A stretch of DNA of 11,903 bases from Acidithiobacillus sp. (GCA_027445725.1 DAIAVG010000024.1:1-11903); one strand, 5' to 3'. Shown: positions 1 to 7,118, numbered from the stretch's first letter. Notes: generated from the letters alone by a model not told the origin. Numbers and translations are program-made.

Positions 1-233
1 AGAGTGGGACAGGTGGCAAGGTCCGGCTGCTGGGCATCAGCAAACGGGGGGACACCTATCTGCGATCTCTGTTGACCCATGGGGCACGGGCGGTAGTGAA
101 CTTCCAGATCAAGAACCGGAATCCCTGGATCGACAAGCTCCTCAGCCGACGGCCACACAATGTGACGGTGGTGGCATTGGCCAACAAGATGGCCCGAACC
201 ATCTGGGCACTGCTAGCAGCCCGTCGGTTTTAA
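1..233 (+). pseudogene. IS110/IS1111-family transposase, C-terminal fragment, truncated on both sides
   Basis: The open frame starting at base 3 reads SGTGGKVRLLGISKRGD, then YLRSLLTHGARAVV, and later NVTVVALANKMARTIWALLA. This is the conserved C-terminal (Transposase_20) part of IS110/IS1111 transposases, which recombine DNA with a DEDD/serine mechanism guided by an element-encoded RNA. The window begins at about the conserved serine-glycine segment, so the 5' part lies outside. The family normally continues some ten or more residues after WALLA. Here it changes to ARRF and stops at 231-233. Those last codons lie inside the left inverted repeat of the IS1182 element (from 217), so the natural 3' end has been replaced and the stop belongs to the invader. 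The protein may still be made, but the copy is most simply a disrupted remnant. Family call is secure; activity is unknown. Confidence 0.85.
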
Positions 234-240
234 CTTCGGA
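213..240 (+). repeat. Left CTAG flank and left terminal inverted repeat of the IS1182 element
   Basis: CTAG at 213-216 is followed by the left inverted repeat from 217. Eight of the first ten bases and most of the next fourteen (with one gap) match the reverse complement of the right end. The repeat supplies the last codons and the TAA stop of the interrupted IS110-type transposase. Confidence 0.7.
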
Positions 241-340
241 CTACGGCCAAATTACGTCCTGATTTTTTGAAATGGCTCATTTGGAGCCGGTTTCGGTCAT
301 TATTACGCTGTTTTTTGCGGTTTATCTGCATTTTCCTGCC

Positions 341-1696
341 CTACAAACGCAATACGGCCATGCGTTTTATGTTCCACGCCAGGCAGACCAGACTCCATTC
401 CCCCTGGACCTGACGCAGACCGCGTAAGGAGAACTGCCGGAATCCCATCACCGATTTGATGATGCCGAAGACCGGTTCCACAATTTGTTTGCGGAGGCGG
501 TAAACACTGCGGCCTGCCTGGGTCTTCAGACGATGCGTCATCGCTTGCATGCGGGTCGCGTTTTCCGGAGGAAGGGCTTCCGGTTCACTGTGCCGCTGCC
601 GCCAGTCGGGATGGTGTGCTTCCCGTGCCACGGCAATGAATGGGGTGATGCCCAGCGCTTCGCAGGCTTCCACATTCTTTTCGCTGCAGTAACCCGTATC
701 GGCCACCAGGGCTTCTATCGGTCCCAGGGTGGTTCCCTGCGCCTGGAGCGTTTCCAGCATGGGGATGACCTGTTCCTTGTCATTGGGGGCCTGACTGACC
801 CCGGTGGCCACCACCAGCATCGTCTGGTCATCCACTGCGGCTTGGGCATTATAGGCCTGTTCAAAGCCGCCACCCGAGACCGGCATGATGCGGGACTCTT
901 CATCGGTGAGATTGATCTGATCTTGCGCTTTAGGCACAGGGTCCGGTGCCTGGGGGGCTTTGCCTCGGGGTTTTTGCCCCAGGGCTTCCCGTTCTGCGCG
1001 GTGCGCCATTTTCGCGTCGTAATGGCTTTTCTCTTTGGCATAACGGGCCTGCGCCCGCTCGGCAATCTTCGCTTTGGCCGCCGCCATCACGGCCAGCCGG
1101 TCTGCGCGGCGCTGGATCTCTTCGGGCAGATTCACGCCCTCGGGAATCCCGGCCTGATCGGCTTGTTCTGCCAGCGCGAAGAGCTCCTGGACTTCGGCTT
1201 TGAGATGGCGCTCCATCTGTTCAATATGCCCATGGGACAGAGCTTGATGTTTGGAAGCGTTGGCGTGGATCTTGGTGCCATCCAGACACACTCGACCGAC
1301 CTTCAGTAGTTTCATTTCTTGCGCCAGTTCCAGCACCTGCACGAACAATCCCTGCAGTTCACTCAGAAAACGGCGACGGAAGGTGGCCAGGGTATCATGA
1401 TCCGGATGGCTGCCTGCCGCGAGATAACGGAAAGCCACGGAATCGTAGGTGGCTTGTTCCAGTTTACGGCTGGAAAAGACCCCGTTGGCATAGCCGTAGA
1501 CCAGAATCGCCAGTAGGGTTGCTGGGTGATAGGCCTTATGACCGCGACCTGCGTATTGTTTAACCAGTTGCGAGAGGTCGAGATGATCAATGACTTCCAC
1601 AATAAATCGCGCCAGGTGACCTTCTGGGAGCCAGTCCTCCATGGAGGGCGGCAGGAGATAATCCGTCTTGCGATCAGCATCGAGAAAGTGGGACAT
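341..1696 (-). CDS. IS1182-family transposase
   Basis: This 451-residue protein is a DDE transposase that cuts and joins the element's ends. The N-terminal DUF772-like region (about 15-115) includes YHPATLLAILVYGYANG and the SHPDHDTLATFRRRF block. The catalytic aspartates are D139 in CLDGTKIHA and D333 in ALVADTGYCS, and the glutamate is E407 in KQIVEPVFGIIK, followed by a lysine six residues later. The segment NLTDEESRIMP (262-272) is typical of IS1182 proteins, and residues about 155-235 form a charged, probably helical insert. Length is normal for the family, and no frameshift or stop is seen, so the gene looks intact. A perfect TATAAT lies upstream inside the element, so it carries its own promoter. 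The ribosome site before ATG (1694-1696) is weak. Confidence 0.95.
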   Translation of the reverse strand: MSHFLDADRKTDYLLPPSMEDWLPEGHLARFIVEVIDHLDLSQLVKQYAGRGHKAYHPATLLAILVYGYANGVFSSRKLEQATYDSVAFRYLAAGSHPDHDTLATFRRRFLSELQGLFVQVLELAQEMKLLKVGRVCLDGTKIHANASKHQALSHGHIEQMERHLKAEVQELFALAEQADQAGIPEGVNLPEEIQRRADRLAVMAAAKAKIAERAQARYAKEKSHYDAKMAHRAEREALGQKPRGKAPQAPDPVPKAQDQINLTDEESRIMPVSGGGFEQAYNAQAAVDDQTMLVVATGVSQAPNDKEQVIPMLETLQAQGTTLGPIEALVADTGYCSEKNVEACEALGITPFIAVAREAHHPDWRQRHSEPEALPPENATRMQAMTHRLKTQAGRSVYRLRKQIVEPVFGIIKSVMGFRQFSLRGLRQVQGEWSLVCLAWNIKRMAVLRL

Positions 1697-1725
1697 ATTT
1701 CACTCATCACATTGAATCATAGGTA

Positions 1726-1753
1726 ATTATAAGATAATTCGGCACAAAGTGAA
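1726..1753 (-). promoter_or_regulatory. Predicted sigma70-like promoter of the IS1182 transposase
   Basis: Read on the minus strand, TATAAT (1731 to 1726) is a perfect -10. TTCACT (1753 to 1748) is a 4/6 match to TTGACA with a 16-bp spacer. It lies partly inside the right inverted repeat, as is common for IS promoters. Prediction only. Confidence 0.45.
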
Positions 1754-1771
1754 AGTCCGACAGCCTGCTAG
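1744..1771 (-). repeat. Right terminal inverted repeat of the IS1182 element and right CTAG flank
   Basis: The reverse complement of 1744-1767 begins CAGGCTGTCGG and matches the left end imperfectly. CTAG at 1768-1771 follows. The identical CTAG on both sides is consistent with a 4-bp target duplication or a fixed target preference. The downstream signalling gene's frame is open from this junction. Confidence 0.7.
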
Positions 1772-1845
1772 GTATCTTCAGACAGGGGCGCTTTACTGTC
1801 CTTACCCTTCCCGCACGGGCCGCTTCTGCAGCAAATCAGGTTCGC

Positions 1846-3678
1846 GTGGCGGTGCCCGGATATCCCTGGACAGTAGAAACGCACTGGTCATCGGCCCTGG
1901 TAGAGCAATTATGGTGGCACCAAGAAAGGGCCCGCTTGCCCTTGGCGATCGGCGTCATCCTGGGAATCCTGATATTTGGTGTGAGCACGGTTCGCATGCT
2001 GATGCGTCTGCACGACCAGCAACATCTTTTGACCACACAGGTAACCCAAGATGCCCTGACTGGCCTGCCCAACCGCGAGGGCCAGCGACTGATTTTAGAA
2101 CAGGCGCTGGCGCGATCAGACCGTCAGGAGCGCCTCTTGACAGTGGGTTTTCTCGATATCGACGGCTTCAAACCGGTCAATGATACCTATGGACACGCAG
2201 CCGGTGACGACCTGCTGAAAGAAATGGCCCACCGCCTGCGAGACGCTCTGCGCCGGACGGATACCGTGGCACGCCTGGGCGGCGATGAGTTTGTACTGCT
2301 GCTGGAAGGCTTGCGGGACATGGATGAACTGGATCAGGTCCTAGCCCGCTTCCAGACCGCACTTGCGCAACCCTTCCTGATCCAGGGAAAGGAAATTAGC
2401 CTCCAGGCGAGTCTGGGGCTGACTATCTATCCCTTCGACGAGGCGGACACCGATCTCCTCCTGCGGCACGCCGACCAGGCCATGTATGCCGCCAAGGCGC
2501 GCCCCGGTCGGACGAGCGGGGGTTGGGTGCAGATCTATCACCCGGATCTCGGTACCATCCCCGTGGGCGATGAAATGTTGCGCCAGGATTTTCTGCGGGC
2601 CTTGATCACCGGAGAGGTGACACTACGCTATCAACCCCTGGTAGCCTCGACGACGGACCGGGTGGCGGGCCTTGAGGCCCTGACCCGCTGGCACCGAAAC
2701 GGCCGGGAGGTCTCCCCAGATCGATTCCTCTCTTCCCTTGGCGTGCGGGAGCGTCAGGCATTGGGGCGCTTCGTGCTGCAAACGGGACTGCAGCACCTCG
2801 CGCAATGGCGGGAAACCGGACTGGATCTCTTCCTCAGCATCAATGTCACCCCGGAAGAACTTGACCAATCCGGATTTGCCGATACGGTCTTTGGCATCCT
2901 GGCGGCGTATCCGAACGTCCTCCCGGAATCCCTGGTGCTGGAGATCGGGGAAATCCTCGAACAGGAGGTCGCACTGGAGCATCTGCGACGGCTGCGCAGC
3001 GCGGGCGTCAAAATCGCCCTGGATGATGTAGGGAGCGCGTACGCCTCCCTCCTGCGACTCAAAAACCTGCCCATTGACGAGATCAAGATCGATCAGGGTT
3101 TCATCCGCGAGTTGTCGGACAAGCCCCAGGATCTGATCTTCGTCGAGAGCCTCGTCAGCTTGGGTTTGGGGATGGGCATCCTTATCACCGTGGAAGGGGT
3201 AGAAAGCGAAGCCCACATCGCCCTCCTGCGCGAGATGGATGTCGACTATCTCCAGGGATATGCCATCGCCAGGCCGCTGGAGGCAGAAGCGGTCGCTGAT
3301 TTTGTGCGCACCTTTGTCCTCGGGTCCGGGGATGCGGACACGCCGCTGGTGGCGCTGTATCAGCATCTGCTTTGGGTGCATGCGGCAGAAGAGTCCGCGA
3401 TGAACCATGGCATTAACGAGCATACGGAATTGGCCGCCTGCCCGATTACGACTTGGCTGCTCGCCCACGCATCAGAACTGCCCGGGGTGGAGACCTTGCT
3501 AGCTGAGCACGAAGCAGTGCATGCCCTGGGTCGGGAAATTCTTCAGGTACGGCAAAGCGGAATGCGCGAGGAACGCCGTCGCCTGCTCGGTCAGTTGCAT
3601 AGGCGTAGCCATCTCTTTCAGGAAGAGTTGGGGCAAGCGGTGGAGTCCATGCGGAAAAACGCCGCGGCCAATACTTGA
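1846..3678 (+). CDS. GGDEF-EAL cyclic-di-GMP enzyme with C-terminal CZB-like zinc domain, 5'-truncated by the IS
   Basis: The protein makes and/or degrades cyclic di-GMP. From the first usable start (GTG 1846) it has a TM helix at about 31-53, then a GGDEF domain with DALTGLPNR (69-77) and an intact GGDEF (145-149). The RxxD inhibitory site lies five residues before it. The EAL domain keeps E277-A-L, N333, E366, D393-D394, K414, E450 and Q470, but loop 6, usually DDFGTGYSS, is DDVGSAYAS. The last 110 residues carry H507/H512, C532 five residues before W537, and H555/H559, the pattern of a chemoreceptor zinc-binding (CZB) domain. The frame is open upstream to the IS end at 1767, including VAVPGYPW, which resembles the tail of a periplasmic sensor. 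No ATG or strong ribosome site precedes 1846, so expression is doubtful and the gene is probably a remnant. Stop TGA 3676-3678. Confidence 0.85.
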   Translation: MAVPGYPWTVETHWSSALVEQLWWHQERARLPLAIGVILGILIFGVSTVRMLMRLHDQQHLLTTQVTQDALTGLPNREGQRLILEQALARSDRQERLLTVGFLDIDGFKPVNDTYGHAAGDDLLKEMAHRLRDALRRTDTVARLGGDEFVLLLEGLRDMDELDQVLARFQTALAQPFLIQGKEISLQASLGLTIYPFDEADTDLLLRHADQAMYAAKARPGRTSGGWVQIYHPDLGTIPVGDEMLRQDFLRALITGEVTLRYQPLVASTTDRVAGLEALTRWHRNGREVSPDRFLSSLGVRERQALGRFVLQTGLQHLAQWRETGLDLFLSINVTPEELDQSGFADTVFGILAAYPNVLPESLVLEIGEILEQEVALEHLRRLRSAGVKIALDDVGSAYASLLRLKNLPIDEIKIDQGFIRELSDKPQDLIFVESLVSLGLGMGILITVEGVESEAHIALLREMDVDYLQGYAIARPLEAEAVADFVRTFVLGSGDADTPLVALYQHLLWVHAAEESAMNHGINEHTELAACPITTWLLAHASELPGVETLLAEHEAVHALGREILQVRQSGMREERRRLLGQLHRRSHLFQEELGQAVESMRKNAAANT

Positions 3679-3952
3679 TTGTCGCCGCGAAGATGAGAGC
3701 CGATACGTACGGAATTCTATCACTGTCTTCTGGACACGATCCCGCACAAAAATCCGATCCATGCTCAACACTCCCCCTGCTAGGTTTATCGAATGCATGT
3801 TTTTAACGAAAGAAAAAGCCCCACGAAAACTGCGTTTACAGATTTTCTTCAATGCAGTTTTGCCGTCGGGCAACCCATGGCGCTGTTCCATAGAATCCGC
3901 GATGACCCCCGGGCACCAAAAACCGACCAACGACAGCAGTAAAATACCTCGG

Positions 3953-4054
3953 GCGCCCAAAATGGCGCTGTTTTGTCACCAACATATCGACAAAATGTCA
4001 CCATTCACCAGCATGGCGCCAAAATGGCCCAAAAATAACACCAAAATGGTGACA
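3953..4054. repeat. Cluster of CCAAAATGG palindromes and GTCACC motifs
   Basis: CCAAAATGG occurs exactly at 3957-3965, 4019-4027 and 4041-4049, with a degenerate copy (CAAAATG) at 3991-3997. Each exact copy sits in a short palindrome: GCGCC..GGCGC, GCCA-AAA-TGGC and CACCA-AAA-TGGTG. TGTCACCATT (3996-4005) is repeated inverted as AATGGTGACA (4045-4054). TTTTGTC (3971-3977) pairs with GACAAAA (3989-3995). The pattern resembles an operator or iteron array; no function can be assigned. Confidence 0.6.
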
Positions 4055-4097
4055 AACAGGAAGTGCTAATACGCTCTGCAGCCATACCGAACTGCCC

Positions 4098-4145
4098 ATT
4101 AGAAAACGTTCATCTTCGATATGGTTCCGTATCGAAGATGAACGT
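4098..4145 (-). terminator. Predicted intrinsic terminator of the minus-strand HTH gene
   Basis: A perfect 16-bp inverted repeat (arms 4106-4121 and 4130-4145, 8-base loop) lies 33 bp past the stop of the HTH gene. Read on the minus strand the second arm is followed by TTTTCTAAT, a short T-rich tract. The stem is only moderately GC-rich, so it could instead be a protein-binding or recombination site. Confidence 0.55.
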
Positions 4146-4178
4146 CCCGCAGTCCACCTACCGCGGAGGGGGCACTAT

Positions 4179-5303
4179 TTATGAGGGAATTTTCGCGCAG
4201 CGATTCCAGGATGCGACAACCGGCCCAATACAGTGGTCGCCAGTCCCGACGTGAGCGGATATCTCCAGGATTTGGTCATGCCATATCAGGTAGCCTTCCG
4301 CCGTTGGTGGCGCAACCCAGTGTTGCGGCAATCCACAGCGTGCGGCCGACGGCGAGACTATGACCACTACCGCAGCACCGTCTGCCCGCACATAGCATCG
4401 CAGCCGTCCAGTTTTCCCGAGTTCCAGCAGGGCGTCGCCCAGCCATGTCCGATCCAACCGCAGCATGCCTACAGGATAATCATGGACCGTTTCCATGTTG
4501 AATATCGGCATATCCGCCACATCCTGGTGCGCGGCGCCGGCGACATCCAGCCGGTGAGCAAACAGTGCCCAGGCCTGATCACAAGGAACCGTATCGTCCC
4601 GCGCGTCATTTGGTACCGCCATCGGTGGATTGGTCTGGCCACTCATTTCACTGGTGTCCAAAGCCAACTTTTGACGCGCCCAAGCCATCCAGGCAGACAA
4701 ATCCTCTCCATAGCGCTCCCGCATCTCGGGCTCCACCCAGGAGAGCGTTTGTGGCTGCTCCGCCCACGCAACATACAAACCCTTGGCACCGGTAGTGGCG
4801 ATGATCTGGTTCAGCGGCTTTTGTAGACTCGCCATCCCCATGGGGCGTCCAACGCCCGGAACACGATCCCGGAGCAACGCAAAATAGACGGGCCGGACGG
4901 ACAGCAGCACCCAGCAGTCCTTGCCGACCTCGGCCACGAGGTGGATCCAGTCCCGCTCCTGGGGTGAGAATTCGAGTGCCACGCTCCACCGCAAATTCTC
5001 CGGCAACATCCCCGTGGGCAGATGCAAAAAAGCCTCCATTTGCGTTTCGGAAGCGATCTTCCAAAGATGGATTCCAGAACCAAGGTGAAGCGTATCCGAA
5101 GCATCCATATCCGCCACCAGCCCCGCCCAGCCCACCAACTGCAGGAGTCTGTCATCACTGAGCGTCCGCCTACCGCCGACGACCCCCATCAGATTGCTTC
5201 TGCTCACCCCAAATCTGCGCGCTATCTCCACCAGACTGAGGTGAGAAAGCGTCAGCACGTTACGTAAATCTTCAATCGGGATCGGGTAGGCACGGATGGA
5301 CAT
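4179..5303 (-). CDS. HTH (XRE/Cro-like) DNA-binding protein with long unrecognised C-terminal region
   Basis: The N-terminus (about 12-62 of 374) reads LSHLSLVEIARRFGVSRSNL followed by GGRRTLSDDRLLQLVGWAGL, the pattern of a Cro/CI-type helix-turn-helix. The rest, about 310 residues, has no motif I recognise. It contains several Trp-rich stretches (DWIHLVAEVGKDCWVLL; LYVAWAEQ; SAWMAWARQKL) and could sense a ligand or partner protein. I chose ATG 5303 because AGAGG lies 5 bases upstream; a GTG two codons earlier (5309) is possible but sits too close. The gene diverges from the phosphoesterase operon and shares a 196-bp control region with it, so the likely job is a local regulator, possibly self-regulating. 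It ends before a strong inverted repeat. HTH call is good; regulatory role is inferred from position. Confidence 0.75.
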   Translation of the reverse strand: MSIRAYPIPIEDLRNVLTLSHLSLVEIARRFGVSRSNLMGVVGGRRTLSDDRLLQLVGWAGLVADMDASDTLHLGSGIHLWKIASETQMEAFLHLPTGMLPENLRWSVALEFSPQERDWIHLVAEVGKDCWVLLSVRPVYFALLRDRVPGVGRPMGMASLQKPLNQIIATTGAKGLYVAWAEQPQTLSWVEPEMRERYGEDLSAWMAWARQKLALDTSEMSGQTNPPMAVPNDARDDTVPCDQAWALFAHRLDVAGAAHQDVADMPIFNMETVHDYPVGMLRLDRTWLGDALLELGKTGRLRCYVRADGAAVVVIVSPSAARCGLPQHWVAPPTAEGYLIWHDQILEISAHVGTGDHCIGPVVASWNRCAKIPS

Positions 5304-5338
5304 GAACACCTCTAGGACAGCGCTTTTGAACGATCTGC

Positions 5339-5367
5339 ATTATATGGTATCCCACCGCCACCGTCCT
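5339..5367 (-). promoter_or_regulatory. Predicted promoter of the HTH gene
   Basis: On the minus strand, TATAAT (5344 to 5339) is a perfect -10. AGGACG (5367 to 5362) lies 17 bp upstream and matches TTGACA at the central GAC only. It would give a leader of about 30 bases. The weak -35 suggests an assisted or regulated promoter. Confidence 0.5.
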
Positions 5368-5428
5368 GCAAAACGGGTGCTGACAGATCTACATAAAAAC
5401 GGAAAACTGCAAAACCATGTTACAGGAC
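5363..5428. promoter_or_regulatory. Candidate operator repeats in the divergent control region
   Basis: GTCCTGCAAAACGG (5363-5376) and GTCCTGTAACATGG (reverse complement of 5415-5428) agree at 11 of 14 positions and are oppositely oriented. The first overlaps the -35 of the HTH promoter; the second lies just upstream of the -35 of the operon promoter. CTGCAAAAC is also repeated directly at 5366-5374 and 5407-5415, 41 bp apart, about four helical turns. AGGACAG recurs at 5314-5320 and 5424-5430. Function is inferred. Confidence 0.45.
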
Positions 5429-5435
5429 AGGATAG

Positions 5436-5464
5436 TTGACATGTGTGTATTACATCGCTATGCT
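5436..5464 (+). promoter_or_regulatory. Predicted promoter of the AAA+/phosphoesterase operon
   Basis: TTGACA (5436-5441) is a perfect -35. TATGCT (5459-5464) is a 4/6 -10 with the ideal 17-bp spacer. The predicted transcript would start near 5471, giving a leader of about 29 bases that contains the ribosome site. Confidence 0.65.
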
Positions 5465-5485
5465 CTGCACCATTGTCATTCCGCA

Positions 5486-5493
5486 AAAAGGAG
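5486..5493 (+). promoter_or_regulatory. Strong ribosome binding site deciding the start of the AAA+ gene
   Basis: AAAAGGAGG ends six bases before ATG 5500. It selects this start over the in-frame ATG at 5443, which lies upstream of the predicted transcript start and has no such site. Confidence 0.75.
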
Positions 5494-5499
5494 GCTGAC

Positions 5500-7029
5500 A
5501 TGACCGCGCAATGTATCGACCAACTGCTCGCTCTGGGCGAAAAATTGAAGAATGACGTGGAAGAATCCGGCAAACGGAACACAGACGTCTTTCTTGCGAT
5601 CTGGAGCAGCATTGAGCTGAAGCTTCTGGATGAAGATTTCGACCTGGTGTCCGCCCGTGAACCCAAAAGCATCGTCGATCTGAGTGTGCGCGAAGGGTTG
5701 GTGGATATCGGGCGCTGTTATCTCGCAGGGGATAGCCGACTGCCAAACGATCGAAACATTGCCGAACAGTGGTTGGCGATCGGCGCGGAATGGGGTTCTT
5801 TGATGGGGCAGATGCTGCTGTTGCGAATGAATATTGAAGCTGGCAGGACGGCATACGACCCCCGTTGGTTGCAGGCTTTCCAGAGATGGCAGGCCGAAGA
5901 GGAACGATCTGATTTCCTTTGGAAAAACCAGAATCAACGCTTTAGCATGATGCGTCCGGTGGCCTTCGGGCTGGGTTTGCAGGCGGCCGTGGGGCGGAAA
6001 GATGCCGCTCTGGCCGAAGAGGTGTTGGGCATCATGCAAGCGTTGTCCTTCGATGATCTGCAATTGACGGGGTTGAAATGGCAGGCGGAGATGTTGCTGC
6101 TCCAGAACAAGCCCGCTTCGGAGCCCAGCCGTCAAATACTGAACAGTATCGCCCCAGGAAATGATAACAAGGAAAATCAGGCGTTGGAGCGTTTCAAACC
6201 GTTGCTTCGGCCCCTGCCCTTGCAGACCTGGCCGGGCAGCCTGTCCTGGACGGAGAATTTGCGGAGGGAATACCCCTGGATGTCGCGGGCCATGGATATG
6301 CTGGAGAATGAATGGGCGCTCAATCGCGTCACTGGTCAACCGGTGCTGAAGTTCCGCCCTCTCCTGCTGGTGGGGAATCCTGGGCTCGGAAAGAGCCGCT
6401 TCGTGCAAAGTCTGGGGGAGGCGTTGGGGTTGCCAACGGCATTCGTGACGATGGCGGGGATGAACGATAACATGATGCTCAAAGGCACGGCGCGCGGCTG
6501 GAGCTCCGCGAGGGCGGGTTATCTGGTCGAATTCATGCTCGAAAACCGCCTGGCCAACCCGCTGGTCTGTCTGGATGAAATGGAGAAAATCGGCACGGGG
6601 CGAAACAACGGCCGCCTTTGGGAAACGTTGCTGACGATGCTGGAACCGGCGACGGCCAGTCGCGTCACGGACGAATTTTTGCTGGGGCCGGTGGATTATT
6701 CGTCCGTCAACTGGGTCGCCACGGCCAATGATGTGGAGGATCTGCCCGGACCCTTGCAATCGCGCTTCACCATCATTCGGGTGGGGGAACCCGCCGGAGG
6801 GGATTTTGACCGTATTTTTACGAATATCCTCAAGGATATTGCCCGTGATCTGGGCACGGAACCCTGGGCGTTGCCGTCCCTGAATCCACAGGTGGCCGGG
6901 GCATTGCGACGGCGGTTTCAGCGTAAACCCGGTTCACTGCGGCGATTGGCCGTGATCACACGATCTCTGCTGCAACTGGAGGCCAAAGCACAGATGGATG
7001 AAGATGGGGCACTGAGGCGTCTGCAGTGA
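5500..7029 (+). CDS. Lon-type AAA+ ATPase with N-terminal Sel1-like helical region, no protease domain
   Basis: This 509-residue protein is probably an ATP-driven remodeller. Residues about 62-115 resemble Sel1/TPR-type repeats (GLVDIGRCYLAGD, AEQWLAIGAEWG), which usually bind proteins. The AAA+ module (about 255-490) has Walker A GNPGLGKS (292-299), Walker B LVCLDE (355-360), sensor 1 ending at N410, arginine finger R422 in PLQSRF and a sensor-2-like GSLRRL (478-483). The order LKGTARGW..ARAGYLVEFML..NPLVCLDEMEK and the ATAND..LPGPLQSRF segment closely follow Lon. The chain stops after the AAA+ lid with no Ser-Lys protease domain, so it cannot itself degrade protein. It is the first gene of the operon, has the best ribosome site and the only obvious sigma70 promoter, and is followed after 89 bp by a phosphoesterase. 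AAA+ call is firm; substrate is unknown. Confidence 0.9.
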   Translation: MTAQCIDQLLALGEKLKNDVEESGKRNTDVFLAIWSSIELKLLDEDFDLVSAREPKSIVDLSVREGLVDIGRCYLAGDSRLPNDRNIAEQWLAIGAEWGSLMGQMLLLRMNIEAGRTAYDPRWLQAFQRWQAEEERSDFLWKNQNQRFSMMRPVAFGLGLQAAVGRKDAALAEEVLGIMQALSFDDLQLTGLKWQAEMLLLQNKPASEPSRQILNSIAPGNDNKENQALERFKPLLRPLPLQTWPGSLSWTENLRREYPWMSRAMDMLENEWALNRVTGQPVLKFRPLLLVGNPGLGKSRFVQSLGEALGLPTAFVTMAGMNDNMMLKGTARGWSSARAGYLVEFMLENRLANPLVCLDEMEKIGTGRNNGRLWETLLTMLEPATASRVTDEFLLGPVDYSSVNWVATANDVEDLPGPLQSRFTIIRVGEPAGGDFDRIFTNILKDIARDLGTEPWALPSLNPQVAGALRRRFQRKPGSLRRLAVITRSLLQLEAKAQMDEDGALRRLQ

Positions 7030-7118
7030 GTATGGGAAGGGTATTCAACCCATAAGGATCGGCGCGATGAAAATCACCCGCATGGCGTTATAGCCATACG
7101 TTTTACGAGAAAAATACC

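Larger units (their letters stand above)
217..1767 (-). mobile_element. Complete IS1182-family insertion sequence (about 1551 bp)
   Basis: The element contains one intact transposase gene on the minus strand. I set the boundaries by comparing the two flanks. The left end (from 217, inward) begins CAGCCCGTCGG and the right end (from 1767, reverse complement) begins CAGGCTGTCGG. Matching continues with a one-base gap through TTT-ACTT, so there is an imperfect inverted repeat of about 24 bp with further AATTA similarity inside. A CTAG lies immediately outside each end (213-216 and 1768-1771). Length and single-gene layout fit the IS1182 family. The left end falls inside an IS110-type transposase gene and the right end inside a GGDEF-EAL gene. 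Exact ends were read by eye. Confidence 0.8.
3679..4178. other. 500-bp spacer without a convincing gene
   Basis: This stretch is AT-richer than its neighbours. Both strands have open frames, but none shows family motifs. The best minus-strand candidate starts at ATG 3762 after a GGGGGAG and then runs antisense into the GGDEF-EAL gene. The spacer contains an 8-bp inverted repeat AAAACTGC/GCAGTTTT (3826-3833 and 3854-3861), a cluster of palindromic short repeats (3953-4054) and a long perfect inverted repeat (4106-4145). Confidence 0.6.

Noticed and set aside
485..1309. 274-residue plus-strand frame
   Set aside because: It is antisense to the clearly coding IS1182 transposase and shows no family pattern.
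3777..3786. CCTGCTAGGT shared with the right IS junction (1764-1773), as a possible second target site
   Set aside because: A 10-base match is expected by chance several times in a window of this length, and no IS end is attached.
3499..3960. Minus-strand frame starting with a signal-peptide-like stretch (ILLLSLVGFW)
   Set aside because: Its second half is antisense to the GGDEF-EAL gene and nothing resembles a family; the start lies in the repeat-rich spacer.
3953..4054. CRISPR array
   Set aside because: Repeats are 9 bases with uneven spacing of 62 and 22 bases, and no cas gene is present.
3521..4069. Plus-strand frame spanning the spacer
   Set aside because: It begins inside the GGDEF-EAL gene in another frame, and its tail simply translates the CCAAAATGG repeats.
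5476..6759. 427-residue minus-strand frame
   Set aside because: It lies opposite the AAA+ gene, whose Walker and sensor motifs prove the plus frame; the His/Gln-rich composition is typical of an antisense shadow.
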